Notes: a model not told the origin generated them from the sequence alone. 24,353 bases of DNA from JAVZCJ01 sp964532175 (GCA_964532175.1 CAZHGP010000023.1:1-24353); one strand, 5' to 3'; counted from the stretch's first letter, positions 16,284 through 24,120 are shown. Numbers and translations are program-made.

Positions 16284-17003
16284 ATGGTTGAGAAAAACTA
16301 TAAACCTCCAGCTTCTATTGAAGTTGAAGATTTAAAAAATTTTGCTAGATTAACTATGGGATGGTCAAATGATTATAGACCTTTATTATGGGGATTTACT
16401 TATAAGAGAAAAAATATTCTAGGATATCTTTCTTCTTTACCTTATTGGAAAGGAAATTTACCAATATTTGCTTATACTGTATTGGATAAAGAACCTAAAG
16501 GATATTTAGCTTATACAAATCTTGAACGTGAAGAAGTTTTCTTTACAAATGATACAAGTAATAATAAATTTGTTTATGCTGCCATAGTTGAAATAGATGA
16601 AGTTCCTGAAATTATATCCTATTCTCTTAAAAAAGGAAAAGTATTCTATGAAAAACCTGTAAGTATTAAAGTTAAAAACATTAATTCTCTTTTAAGAGTT
16701 TTATTAATAATGTCCGAGGGTGGATATTCTCCTCCTTTATGGTTATTTAATAATAAAGATAAAAATATTCTAGGTGCTATAACACCATTTTATGATTATT
16801 ATGAAGCAAATGCCTTACCAGTATTTTTCTATATTGAAAGCGATGAACCTTCATCAGGAGCATTTATAAAATATCTTCCATCTGAAGAGAAAGAAATTTT
16901 ATCTTATGCAGATTACATAAGTGATATGAAATATTTTTATGCAAGAGTAATAAAAGTAAAAAATATGCCATTTTATACAAAAAGGAAGAATCTTTCACTA
17001 TAA
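16284..17003 (+). CDS. Unrecognised protein of two tandem homologous domains
   Basis: The protein has 239 residues, with no signal peptide or membrane segment; it is rich in aromatic residues. Residues 14-110 and 130-231 align with each other: PLLWGF/PPLWLF, then KNILGYLSSL/KNILGAITPF, LPIFAYTVLDKEP/LPVFFYIESDEPS, REEVFF/EEKEIL and KFVYAAIVEIDEVP/KYFYARVIKVKNMP. The protein is therefore an internal duplication, probably folding as a pseudo-dimer of two alpha/beta domains. Even the DNA encoding KNILG is conserved (14 identical bases). ATG at 16284; no Shine-Dalgarno seen. It stands alone, divergent from the HTH regulator across about 230 AT-rich bases. I do not recognise the family and assign no function. 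Confidence 0.8.
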   Translation: MVEKNYKPPASIEVEDLKNFARLTMGWSNDYRPLLWGFTYKRKNILGYLSSLPYWKGNLPIFAYTVLDKEPKGYLAYTNLEREEVFFTNDTSNNKFVYAAIVEIDEVPEIISYSLKKGKVFYEKPVSIKVKNINSLLRVLLIMSEGGYSPPLWLFNNKDKNILGAITPFYDYYEANALPVFFYIESDEPSSGAFIKYLPSEEKEILSYADYISDMKYFYARVIKVKNMPFYTKRKNLSL

Positions 17004-17018
17004 CTTAGTTTCTCTTTT

Positions 17019-17038
17019 CTAAAAAATTATATTTTTAG
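17019..17038. terminator. Inverted repeat between convergent genes
   Basis: CTAAAAA (17019-17025) and TTTTTAG (17032-17038) are exact reverse complements with a six-base loop, between the stop codons of two convergent genes. It could terminate both transcripts. Short AT palindromes are common by chance here. Confidence 0.3.
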
Positions 17039-17070
17039 CTAAAATTTCTAAAAATGATTACTTAAAAAAT

Positions 17071-17928
17071 TTATAATTCAATACTTTTTCCTCCTTGAAT
17101 AGGAATACATTTATCTTTAAAATTTTTAATAAATTCAATTATTGCTTTTTGACCAGTACAATGACAAGGCATAATTTTTTCAGGATTAATTCTTCTTAAC
17201 TCATTTATTGTTGCTTTTATTCTTTCTTCTTCAGCATTTATTAAATGAAAACCCCCTAAAATTGCATATATTTTATTTAAACCAGTAACTTTTTTAGCAT
17301 ATTCAATTGTATTAATTATTCCAGAATGTGCACATCCTGTAATAATCACTAATCCTTTATCATTCATTTTAATAAAAAGTGCTTGATCTTCTAAAAGATC
17401 ATCTTTAACAATTTCATAATCTTTTAATGTTAAAAAACCTTCTACTTTTTCATATTCATTAATCCTTTCAATTTCACCACTTACAATTATTTCAGGAGTT
17501 ATTTTTACTGGTTTACGGGACAATAATAATATTCCACCAGCTTCTTCTATTTCTGAAATTTTAAAAGGAATGCCTATATATCTTAAATAAGGTTTTTCAG
17601 CAAATTTTAAATTTAAACAATTTGGATGCATTATAATTAATACTTTTTTATTTATTTGTTTTAAAATTCCTATTAGTCCACCAGTATGATCATAATGTGC
17701 ATGACTAATTACAATAATATCTATTTTCTTTATATCAATATTCATTTCTTTTGCATTATGTAAAAATACATTTGGTGAGGGGCCAGTATCCATTAAAATA
17801 TTTATTTTTTCTTTTTCATTAAAATATATCTCTATAAATAAAGCTAATCCATGTTTCGCTAAAATATTTGGATGATCCATATCAACAGAATCATCAACAA
17901 GATTTGTTATGTATATTCTTTCAATCAT
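17071..17928 (-). CDS. MBL-fold metallo-hydrolase, COG1237 family
   Basis: The protein has 285 residues. Metallo-beta-lactamase-fold motifs appear in order: LMDTGPSP, ISHAHYDHTGG (the HXHXDH metal site), ITGCAHSGIIN, LGGFHL and MPCHCTGQKA. The GCAHSG and PCHCTG motifs place it in COG1237, which includes proteins annotated as beta-ribofuranosylaminobenzene-phosphate/dihydropterin-type synthases in methanogens; most members have unknown substrates. It is cytoplasmic (no signal peptide). ATG at 17928. It lies 29 bases after the EamA transporter gene on the same strand, so the two are probably co-transcribed and the transporter may move a substrate or product of the enzyme (inference). Confidence 0.88.
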   Translation of the reverse strand: MIERIYITNLVDDSVDMDHPNILAKHGLALFIEIYFNEKEKINILMDTGPSPNVFLHNAKEMNIDIKKIDIIVISHAHYDHTGGLIGILKQINKKVLIIMHPNCLNLKFAEKPYLRYIGIPFKISEIEEAGGILLLSRKPVKITPEIIVSGEIERINEYEKVEGFLTLKDYEIVKDDLLEDQALFIKMNDKGLVIITGCAHSGIINTIEYAKKVTGLNKIYAILGGFHLINAEEERIKATINELRRINPEKIMPCHCTGQKAIIEFIKNFKDKCIPIQGGKSIEL

Positions 17929-17957
17929 TTTAAATCATCATATATTATAAATTAAAT

Positions 17958-18827
17958 TTAATAAATTTTTCTTATAGCGATATATATTCCAATTAAAGCT
18001 ATTGGACCACCTATAAAAGTTAAAAAATTAGGTATTTCATTAAATATTATTATTGCTAATATTGTTGATCCAATAGGTTCACCTAATAAACTTATAGCTA
18101 CTGTTGTTGCTTCAATATTTTTTAAAATCCAATTATAAATTGTATGTCCAAAAATTGTTGGAATTATTGCAAGTAAAAGGAATATTAAATATTCTCTTAA
18201 TGAGTAAGGATACAATTGTATTTTTAAAAATACGCAAGCTACTATTAAAAATATTGCAGATATAGCATAAACTGGTGTCACATATAAATATAAATTCATT
18301 TTTTTCCTTATTTCCCTTCCACCTATAATATATATTGAAAGAGCTATCGCTCCTATTAATGCGTACATATCTCCTAATAAGTTATTCCCATTAATTTCAT
18401 AATCTCCAATAGCTATAATTGTTGTTCCGATGAATGCTATTATTATTCCTATAATAGTATTATAATTTATCTTCTCTTTTAAAATGTAATATGAAAATAT
18501 CGCAACAAATATTGGTGAGGTATTAACAATTATTACAGAATTTGCAATAGATGTATAATTTAAAGATGTTATCCATGATGCAAAATGTATAGATAGAAAA
18601 AAACTAATAAAAAATATTTTTAATAAATCTTTTCTAGAATATTTTTCAGAAGTACTTGAACCATAATAAATCATAAATGGAAAAAGAATTATTGAAGCTA
18701 TTCCAAGTCTATATGCTGCAATAACTAATGGTGGAGCTTTACTTAATCTAATAAGTATTGAAGAAAAAGATACCGCTATTACAGCAATTAATAATGGAAA
18801 ATAAATATTTTTAATTTTCTCTTCCAT
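17958..18827 (-). CDS. EamA/DMT-family transporter
   Basis: The protein has 289 residues and ten predicted membrane segments in two five-helix EamA repeats. Typical signatures: SSILIRLSKAPPLVIAAYRL in helices 1-2, NTSPIFVAIFSYYILKEKIN closing repeat one, and EATTVAISLLGEPIGSTILA, then FNEIPN, closing repeat two. Members export or import amino acids, nucleotide sugars and other small metabolites; the substrate is not predictable. ATG at 18827 follows GTGA (18837-18834) by six bases. TATATACTTAAAAAATAG just upstream is a promoter candidate, separate from the C/D sRNA further upstream. It leads a two-gene unit with the COG1237 hydrolase. Confidence 0.88.
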   Translation of the reverse strand: MEEKIKNIYFPLLIAVIAVSFSSILIRLSKAPPLVIAAYRLGIASIILFPFMIYYGSSTSEKYSRKDLLKIFFISFFLSIHFASWITSLNYTSIANSVIIVNTSPIFVAIFSYYILKEKINYNTIIGIIIAFIGTTIIAIGDYEINGNNLLGDMYALIGAIALSIYIIGGREIRKKMNLYLYVTPVYAISAIFLIVACVFLKIQLYPYSLREYLIFLLLAIIPTIFGHTIYNWILKNIEATTVAISLLGEPIGSTILAIIIFNEIPNFLTFIGGPIALIGIYIAIRKIY

Positions 18828-18898
18828 AAATTTTCACTATATTCTATTTTTTAAGTATATATTTTTTATTTATTTTTATTAATGATAAAATTTTTAGC

Positions 18899-18957
18899 TC
18901 AGTTGAGAGGAGTTTAAATCATCTTTTTTCATTCCCCGCTCCTATTTTTATCATCAT
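18899..18957 (-). ncRNA. Candidate box C/D sRNA (2'-O-methylation guide)
   Basis: Read on the minus strand: C box ATGATGA (18957-18951, perfect RUGAUGA); 18-base guide; D' ATGA (18932-18929, one mismatch to CUGA); three-base spacer; C' AAGATGA (18925-18919, one mismatch); 16-base guide; D box CTGA (18902-18899, perfect). Flanking TTGGC and GCTAA can form a five-pair terminal stem (one G-U), as for a kink-turn. Order, spacer length and guide lengths fit archaeal C/D sRNAs that direct fibrillarin to methylate rRNA or tRNA. Guide 2 ends CTCCTCTCAA before D, so the target should contain UUGAGAGGAG, with methylation at the fifth base (G). I could not name the target. TTTAAAT near 18992-18998 is a possible TATA box. 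Confidence 0.7.
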
Positions 18958-19039
18958 TGCCAATTATTATAAATTTCAAAAGGAAAATAAAAATTTAAAT
19001 TAGTAAATTTTATATTTTTTGGAAAAGTATTTTTTAATT

Positions 19040-19044
19040 GGTGA
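19040..19044 (+). promoter_or_regulatory. Shine-Dalgarno deciding a TTG start
   Basis: GGTGA lies six bases before TTG 19051. It supports the TTG as the true start of the isomerase-like gene; the spacing equals that of the thermosome gene. Confidence 0.6.
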
Positions 19045-19050
19045 AATAGA

Positions 19051-20376
19051 TTGAAACCTAAAATTGGTTTAATGACTTTATCTCTTCCTAGAGAAAGAAT
19101 AGATTTAGCTATTAAATGGAATAAAATTGCTATTGAAAAAATAAAAGAGAAAAATATTAATGTTATTTTTAAAGAAGAACTTGTTTATAATATTGAAGAT
19201 TCTTTAAAAACTACAAGGGAATTCATTTCAAAAGGAGTAGATTGCATAATTTATTTGATTGGAACATGGATATATGTTCCAATGGTTGTTAATGCTGCTC
19301 TAGAATCTAATGTGCCAATATTATTATGGAGCATAAAAGATCCTGCTACTTTCTCTCTTACTGGAGCAGGAATAGCACATGGTTCCCTCGATGAAATCGG
19401 AATAAAACATAAATTCATTTATGGTTCTCCTGAAGATGAAAAAGTTTTAAATAAAATTATTACATATGCTTATGCATCAATGTTAAAAAATAGGCTTAGA
19501 AAACAAAAACTTGGATTAATAGGTGGAAAACCATCTGGAATGTACACAACAATGGTTGATATGTCTCAAATAAAGTCTTTATTTGGTATAGAAATTGAAC
19601 ATGTTGATCAATATAGAGTTTTCTTAGAAGCTGAAAATGTAAATGAAAAAATAATAAATGAAACATATGAAAATATAAAAAATGATTTTGGCAAAATTTT
19701 ATGTTCAGAAGAGAAAATCTTAAAATCCATTAGGCTTTATCATGCATTAAAGAAGATAGTTGATGAGGATAAATATGATTTTATAGCAGTCAAATGTGCT
19801 GATGAAATGCTTAATTACTATGTTTCATATTGTTTAGCAGTTGCTTTACTTAATGATGATGGAATAATTACTGCCTGCGAAGGAGATTTAAATGCTGCTT
19901 TAACAATGCAAATACTTCATATGCTTAGTGATGAACCTGTAGTTTTTGCTGATGTAAATGATGTTGATTTAAATAATAATATTTTAAGGCTTGTAAATTG
20001 TGGAGCAATAGCTACTAAATTAGCTAAATCTAGAAAAGATATCGATCTTGAACTTCAATATGAATATATGGGTAAACAACAAGGATGTACAACAGTTTTT
20101 TGCTGTAAGCCTGGAAAAGTTACATTAGCTAGATTAAGTAGGGTTAAAGGTAAATACGTTATGTTGATTGCTTCTGGAGAAGCTTTTGAAGAAACTAAAG
20201 AAAAATTTAAAGAAACAAGAGAAAAATGGCCTCATGCATTTATTAAAATTAATGGAAATATTGAAAAACTCTTAGAAAATATTAGGTCAAATCATATGCA
20301 TATGGTTTATGGAGATTATAAAGATACTTTAATAGAATTCTGCAAATTGATGGATATAGAACCAATTTTAATCTAA
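19051..20376 (+). CDS. L-fucose/L-arabinose isomerase-like protein (COG2407)
   Basis: The protein has 441 residues, close to the family's usual size. It resembles the fucose isomerase-like group: N-terminal Rossmann-type domain (KPKIGLMTLSLPRERIDLA, GVDCIIYLIGTWIYVPMV), the LGLIGGKPSGMYT segment (154-166), and the metal-site stretch ITACEGDLNAALTM (273-286) with E277, followed by VVFADVND containing D301 as probable second ligand. These enzymes interconvert aldoses and ketoses, but COG2407 also holds members of unknown activity. The start is TTG with a good GGTGA. It is alone on its strand, convergent with the ABC importer operon; a sugar-uptake link would be guesswork since that importer looks polyamine/anion-like. 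Confidence 0.82.
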   Translation: MKPKIGLMTLSLPRERIDLAIKWNKIAIEKIKEKNINVIFKEELVYNIEDSLKTTREFISKGVDCIIYLIGTWIYVPMVVNAALESNVPILLWSIKDPATFSLTGAGIAHGSLDEIGIKHKFIYGSPEDEKVLNKIITYAYASMLKNRLRKQKLGLIGGKPSGMYTTMVDMSQIKSLFGIEIEHVDQYRVFLEAENVNEKIINETYENIKNDFGKILCSEEKILKSIRLYHALKKIVDEDKYDFIAVKCADEMLNYYVSYCLAVALLNDDGIITACEGDLNAALTMQILHMLSDEPVVFADVNDVDLNNNILRLVNCGAIATKLAKSRKDIDLELQYEYMGKQQGCTTVFCCKPGKVTLARLSRVKGKYVMLIASGEAFEETKEKFKETREKWPHAFIKINGNIEKLLENIRSNHMHMVYGDYKDTLIEFCKLMDIEPILI

Positions 20377-20397
20377 AAATATTTAGAAAACTTTACT

Positions 20398-21198
20398 TTA
20401 TATTAAAACCATTCCTCTTAAATATCTTGTCCCAACAATTTTTAAATATATTAAACATGCTATTAATGAAATAAGTTGCAAAATTGCAGCTTCAGCAGCT
20501 ATAAAACCATGCATACCTGCATGTTGAATATCATCAAAAACTTTTACTGGAGCAGTTTCTATAGCAGTAGGAGCACTTAATAAGAAAGCAGTAATGAATT
20601 CATTAAATGATAGAACAAAAGTTAATAATATTCCAGCACTTACTCCAGGACCTATGAGCGGAAGAGTTACAGAAAAGAATGTTCTTAATTTACCTGCTCC
20701 AAGACAACTTGCAGCTTCTTCATATGAAGGATCTAACCTTCTAAAAGCTACTATGCATGAAAGGAGCATTATTGGCAAAAAACCACAAGAATAGGCAACT
20801 ATGAAGCCTAAAATATTTAAACAGAATTTATATACTAGATAATAGGAAAGTATAAGAGCTAACGCATAAGATATTCCAGGAATATACCATACAGATGTCA
20901 TTATCAAGCCTATTATCCTTTTTCCTTTTAATTGATATCTAGTTAATGAAAATGCCGCTGGGATAGCTATAGCTACATCTATTATAACTGTTGCTATTGC
21001 AATTATAGCGCTTGTACCCAATTTAGGCCAAAATATTCCAGCCATTTTTGTATAATTCTCTAATGAAATACTTCCATTCGGATCTATGATCGACCTAAAG
21101 AAAGTTACTAAAAATGGAATCATTAATATTGTGCAGCATAAAATAACATAAAAATATGATAATCCAGAAATTATTCTTTCTTTAGTTCTATAATTCAT
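20398..21198 (-). CDS. ABC transporter permease, PotC-like
   Basis: The protein has 266 residues and six membrane segments of the binding-protein-dependent (MetI-type) permease fold. The EAA coupling loop is YEEAASCLGAGKLRTFFSVT followed by LPLIGPG. It belongs to the PotC/AfuB-like group that serves polyamines, iron(III), thiamine or phosphonates. ATG at 21198 directly abuts the stop of the other permease (21199-21201), so translation is coupled; AAGGAGAGTTGAT just upstream supplies a ribosome site. It is the last gene of the importer operon; its stop is 22 bases from that of the convergent isomerase-like gene, leaving no room for an ATPase gene. Confidence 0.9.
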   Translation of the reverse strand: MNYRTKERIISGLSYFYVILCCTILMIPFLVTFFRSIIDPNGSISLENYTKMAGIFWPKLGTSAIIAIATVIIDVAIAIPAAFSLTRYQLKGKRIIGLIMTSVWYIPGISYALALILSYYLVYKFCLNILGFIVAYSCGFLPIMLLSCIVAFRRLDPSYEEAASCLGAGKLRTFFSVTLPLIGPGVSAGILLTFVLSFNEFITAFLLSAPTAIETAPVKVFDDIQHAGMHGFIAAEAAILQLISLIACLIYLKIVGTRYLRGMVLI

Positions 21199-22044
21199 TT
21201 ATATCAACTCTCCTTTACCAATTTTAATAGATAAAGCTGCAGCGAAAATTGCTAAAAATACTAAAGATACGGCTAATGCTGCACCCATTCCAAAATCCAT
21301 CATCATTAATGAAATAGCTCTAATTTGAACAGATACAACTCTTTGACCTACTATAGCTCCTCCCATAAGTAATGGTATAGCATATGCTCCTAAATTCCAA
21401 CCAAAAGCCATAAGCCATCCACTAAGTATGCCTGGCATGCTTAATGGAATAAGTATTTTAAATAACTTATTTAATGGTCCTGCTCCAAGACAACTTGCAG
21501 CTTCTTCATAAACTGGATCTATTTCACTTAAAGCAATACCTATTTGAAGCACAGCAAATGGAAAAGTATATATTGCCAAAGCTATTATTGCAGAAGGCAA
21601 AGAATAGAATGCTTTAAAAACTTCTATTCCAAATTTTTCAAATAATGGTGCTAATGGGCCTTTAGGCAAAAATAAGTACCATAAACCAAATGCAATATAA
21701 AGTTCTCCAAATAAAGGAATTAAAAGTATCGATCTAAAGAGATCACTGAAACGCTTAATTTTTCTTGTCATTAAATATGCAAATGGATATCCAAAAATTA
21801 CATCAAGTAAAGCAGCTGAAGCAGATAAAAAAAGAGTATTTTGATAATCAAATCTATAAAGTGTAAAAGCCTTATAGAAATTTGCTAAAGTTATTTTTGG
21901 TGTAAAGAAAAAAGAAGATTTTTCTGTAAAACTTACAAATATTAATAAAATAAATGGGATTATAAAGAATAAAATCGATATAATTATCGCAGGCGAAGCT
22001 AATAAATATTTTTTAATAGAATTTATTAATTCTTTTTTATTCAT
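21199..22044 (-). CDS. ABC transporter permease, PotB-like
   Basis: From ATG 22044 the product has 281 residues with six membrane segments; the N terminus reads MNKKELINSIKKYLLASPAI. The coupling motif is YEEAASCLGAGPLNKLFKIL followed by IPLSMPG. An upstream extension to 22158 is open but would overlap the end of the binding-protein gene by 53 bases and adds a tail unlike permeases, so I reject it. GGTTGAG lies just before the chosen ATG. It pairs with the PotC-like permease to form a heterodimeric channel. Confidence 0.88.
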   Translation of the reverse strand: MNKKELINSIKKYLLASPAIIISILFFIIPFILLIFVSFTEKSSFFFTPKITLANFYKAFTLYRFDYQNTLFLSASAALLDVIFGYPFAYLMTRKIKRFSDLFRSILLIPLFGELYIAFGLWYLFLPKGPLAPLFEKFGIEVFKAFYSLPSAIIALAIYTFPFAVLQIGIALSEIDPVYEEAASCLGAGPLNKLFKILIPLSMPGILSGWLMAFGWNLGAYAIPLLMGGAIVGQRVVSVQIRAISLMMMDFGMGAALAVSLVFLAIFAAALSIKIGKGELI

Positions 22045-22066
22045 AAGACTCAACCTTATAAACCTT

Positions 22067-22080
22067 AAAAAAAATAAAAA
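22067..22080 (-). terminator. T-rich tract between the binding-protein and permease genes
   Basis: On the minus strand T5-A-T8 begins about 26 bases after the binding-protein stop and ends about 22 bases before the permease ATG. In archaea such a tract can end transcription partly, which would give more binding protein than permease. Functional effect is inferred. Confidence 0.4.
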
Positions 22081-22105
22081 GGGAGGTATTAAAATATTTT
22101 TATTT

Positions 22106-23425
22106 TTAGCCACCAATAAGTTTTTGATAATATTCGACCCATTCAGGTGCATGTTCATTAACGTATATCCAATCTATTTTAACTGCTGCAAATTCTTTAA
22201 TTTGTTCTATTGTTGGAAAGACTTTATAATAGTTTTCTTTTCCTCCCCACCATTCAGGTATGAATTGTTCATAATAGTATCCTAATGGCCCTTCTGTCAT
22301 TCCAGCCCATAATGCTTTTGCTTCAGTTCTATCTAATTCAGCAAATCCAGGAGCATTTATGTCTGGGAATTGAAAATCTGGACTAAGTAGCCAATCTACA
22401 TAAAGTTGTGCAAGAATTGGATGTTGTACTTTCTTTGGTATCCATATTACTCCAGGTAAGTTTGGCATAAATGGTTTAAGCAATACTGGTCCAAGCCATT
22501 TTCTTCCAGCCGCTTGTTCCATTTCAGGTGAGCAACACCAATAACAATTTATCCATGTAATATTCTTTCTTGATAATTCTATTATTTCAGCTTCATCACT
22601 TGTATATTTTAAGACATTTGGATGAATATTCTTAGCAACCCATTCTATTGCTTCTTTCATTTGATCTGGATTTTTATAATCTTTTCCAAGAGCTGCAGCT
22701 ATAGTTACTAAGAAGCCCCAAAAACCATTGTCTGTGAATGACCATAAAGTTATTTTACCTTTTAATCTTGGATCTGCAAAATCTGTCCATTCATCTATCC
22801 ATCCAGCATGTTCTAGATTTACGACTGGTGCACAAAAAGCATGTTGCTGGAATTGAACACCATATGGCAAATAATCTTTAAAGAAGAATGGATCTACTAA
22901 ATTCAAATTTGGCACAAGTGGTGAAGGTAAGAATGGTTCAGCTACTCCTTTAGCTATTGCTTCTTCAAAGAAGTTTACTTCTATATGCATTGCATCATAC
23001 GGAGCTGGCATTCCAGCAGCATATGCAGAGTATAATTGATACATAAATCCTCCTTTTGCTTCTTGTGTGCCTACTACATCTATATCCACATCTACTCCAT
23101 ATCTATCTTTAACATATTTCTTAAATGATGGAATGAAATATGTATCTACAAGACCCCAATAGGTCCAATCTGCTACTATTACTTTCCCCTCTTTCTTTAT
23201 TTCTTCAACAATTTCATCATATGTCATATACTTATTTAATATTGGAACCCATATTTTTCCTCCTGGAGCGACATATGGAACTGCTTTTTCAACTTTTTCA
23301 GTTTTTGTAACTGTTTGAGTAACTGCAGCAGGAGCAGGAGCCATAAGGCTTCCAGCAAAGAAGCCAACGATAATACAAACAATGGCAATAACAGCTGTTG
23401 CTACATAAAATTTTGATTCAGGCAT
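22106..23425 (-). CDS. ABC transporter substrate-binding protein (extracellular, family 1/PotD-like)
   Basis: The protein has 439 residues. An N-terminal membrane anchor (YVATAVIAIVCIIVGFFAGS, about 7-26) without a lipobox is followed by a Thr/Val/Lys linker (VTQTVTKTEKVEK) typical of archaeal binding proteins, then a periplasmic-binding fold (KVIVADWTYWGLVD, YDAMHIEVNFFEEAIAKG, LKGKITLWSFTDNGFWG). It should capture the substrate outside the cell and hand it to the two permeases encoded next. The ligand is not predictable; relatives bind polyamines, iron(III), thiamine or phosphonates. An odd feature is the cysteine cluster CYWCC (C294, C297, C298), possibly a disulphide. ATG at 23425, TTGGTG upstream, TATA candidate TTTTAAATAG at 23481-23472. 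First gene of the operon. Confidence 0.9.
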   Translation of the reverse strand: MPESKFYVATAVIAIVCIIVGFFAGSLMAPAPAAVTQTVTKTEKVEKAVPYVAPGGKIWVPILNKYMTYDEIVEEIKKEGKVIVADWTYWGLVDTYFIPSFKKYVKDRYGVDVDIDVVGTQEAKGGFMYQLYSAYAAGMPAPYDAMHIEVNFFEEAIAKGVAEPFLPSPLVPNLNLVDPFFFKDYLPYGVQFQQHAFCAPVVNLEHAGWIDEWTDFADPRLKGKITLWSFTDNGFWGFLVTIAAALGKDYKNPDQMKEAIEWVAKNIHPNVLKYTSDEAEIIELSRKNITWINCYWCCSPEMEQAAGRKWLGPVLLKPFMPNLPGVIWIPKKVQHPILAQLYVDWLLSPDFQFPDINAPGFAELDRTEAKALWAGMTEGPLGYYYEQFIPEWWGGKENYYKVFPTIEQIKEFAAVKIDWIYVNEHAPEWVEYYQKLIGG

Positions 23426-23471
23426 TTCTCTTACACCAACTTTTTCCTTAAAAAAGAATATATAATCACTA

Positions 23472-23481
23472 CTATTTAAAA
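23472..23481 (-). promoter_or_regulatory. TATA box candidate of the ABC importer operon
   Basis: TTTTAAATAG on the minus strand, 47 bases before the ATG, would place transcription start near 23451 and leave a leader of about 25 bases holding TTGGTG. Matches the archaeal TATA consensus by eye only. Confidence 0.4.
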
Positions 23482-23591
23482 GTTTATTCTTTATTCAAAG
23501 TTTTAAAAAATACGCATTTTTAGTTTATGAATATTAAAAATTGTTTTTTATTAAGTTTTTCTAAAAGGCTGGATTTAAAAAATTCTTTTTC

Positions 23592-23620
23592 TATACGAAT
23601 TTATAAATATATTCGATATA
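23592..23620. repeat. Imperfect inverted repeat upstream of rnp2
   Basis: TATACGAAT (23592-23600) and ATTCGATATA (23611-23620) are near reverse complements around an AT core containing TTATAAATAT. The CGAAT/ATTCG arms are the only CG dinucleotides nearby. It could be an operator overlapping a TATA box, or chance. The rest of the 280-base spacer 23426-23705 shows nothing recognisable. Confidence 0.3.
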
Positions 23621-23705
23621 ATTTTTAAAATAAAAATTGATAATTTATGAGAATAAAGTAAAATATTGAAATATTACTTATAATTTCATTTTTTATAAAT
23701 AAGAA

Positions 23706-24026
23706 ATGTTAAGGAAAATACGTAAAAGGTATGTATTATATAAAGTATTAACAGAAAAAGAAGGAATAAATGGAAATGATATACAAAAATTAATTGTTAA
23801 GTCAATTCATAATTTATTTGGTTTAAAAGGCTTAATAGAAGTTTCTCCAAAAAATATTTTATACGATTCTTCAAGCAAATTAGGAATAATTCAATGTAAT
23901 CATTTTTCAATAAATAAATTATTTTCAGCTTTAATGATTATAAATGAAAATAATAAAATAGTTATAGACCCTATTAAAACAAGTGGATTACTAAGTAGGG
24001 TAATTAAATATATTAAGGAAAAATAA
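23706..24026 (+). CDS. rnp2: Ribonuclease P protein component 2 (Pop5)
   Basis: The protein has 106 residues, typical for archaeal Pop5/Rnp2, which pairs with Rpp30 in RNase P to help the catalytic RNA cut 5' leaders from pre-tRNAs. The opening LRKIRKRYVLYKVL, the central GLKGLIEVSPKNILYDSSSK and IIQCNHFSINKLFSALMIIN match the family's alpha-beta sandwich. Its position just before psmA on the same strand agrees with the conserved archaeal rnp2-psmA neighbourhood, which strongly supports the call. ATG at 23706 with no Shine-Dalgarno. It is the first gene on this strand after a long AT-rich spacer; the usual upstream partners (rpl15e, rnp3) are absent here. Confidence 0.88.
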   Translation: MLRKIRKRYVLYKVLTEKEGINGNDIQKLIVKSIHNLFGLKGLIEVSPKNILYDSSSKLGIIQCNHFSINKLFSALMIINENNKIVIDPIKTSGLLSRVIKYIKEK

Positions 24027-24120
24027 AAAAGATTTTAGGAAATAATTTTTATTCTTAATTATTTCTTCTTTTATTTTTGAGAAATTATTTTGAAGAGTAT
24101 TTTAGATTAAGCTTACTTAG

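Noticed and set aside
18896..18912. tRNA D-arm-like string TAGCTCAGTTGAGAGGAG on the plus strand
   Set aside because: No acceptor stem, anticodon arm or T arm can be found around it. The TCAG is better explained as the reverse complement of the D box of the minus-strand C/D sRNA.
22045..22158. N-terminal extension of the PotB-like permease
   Set aside because: It overlaps the binding-protein gene by 53 bases, passes through the T-rich tract, and the ATG at 22044 gives a normal permease N terminus.
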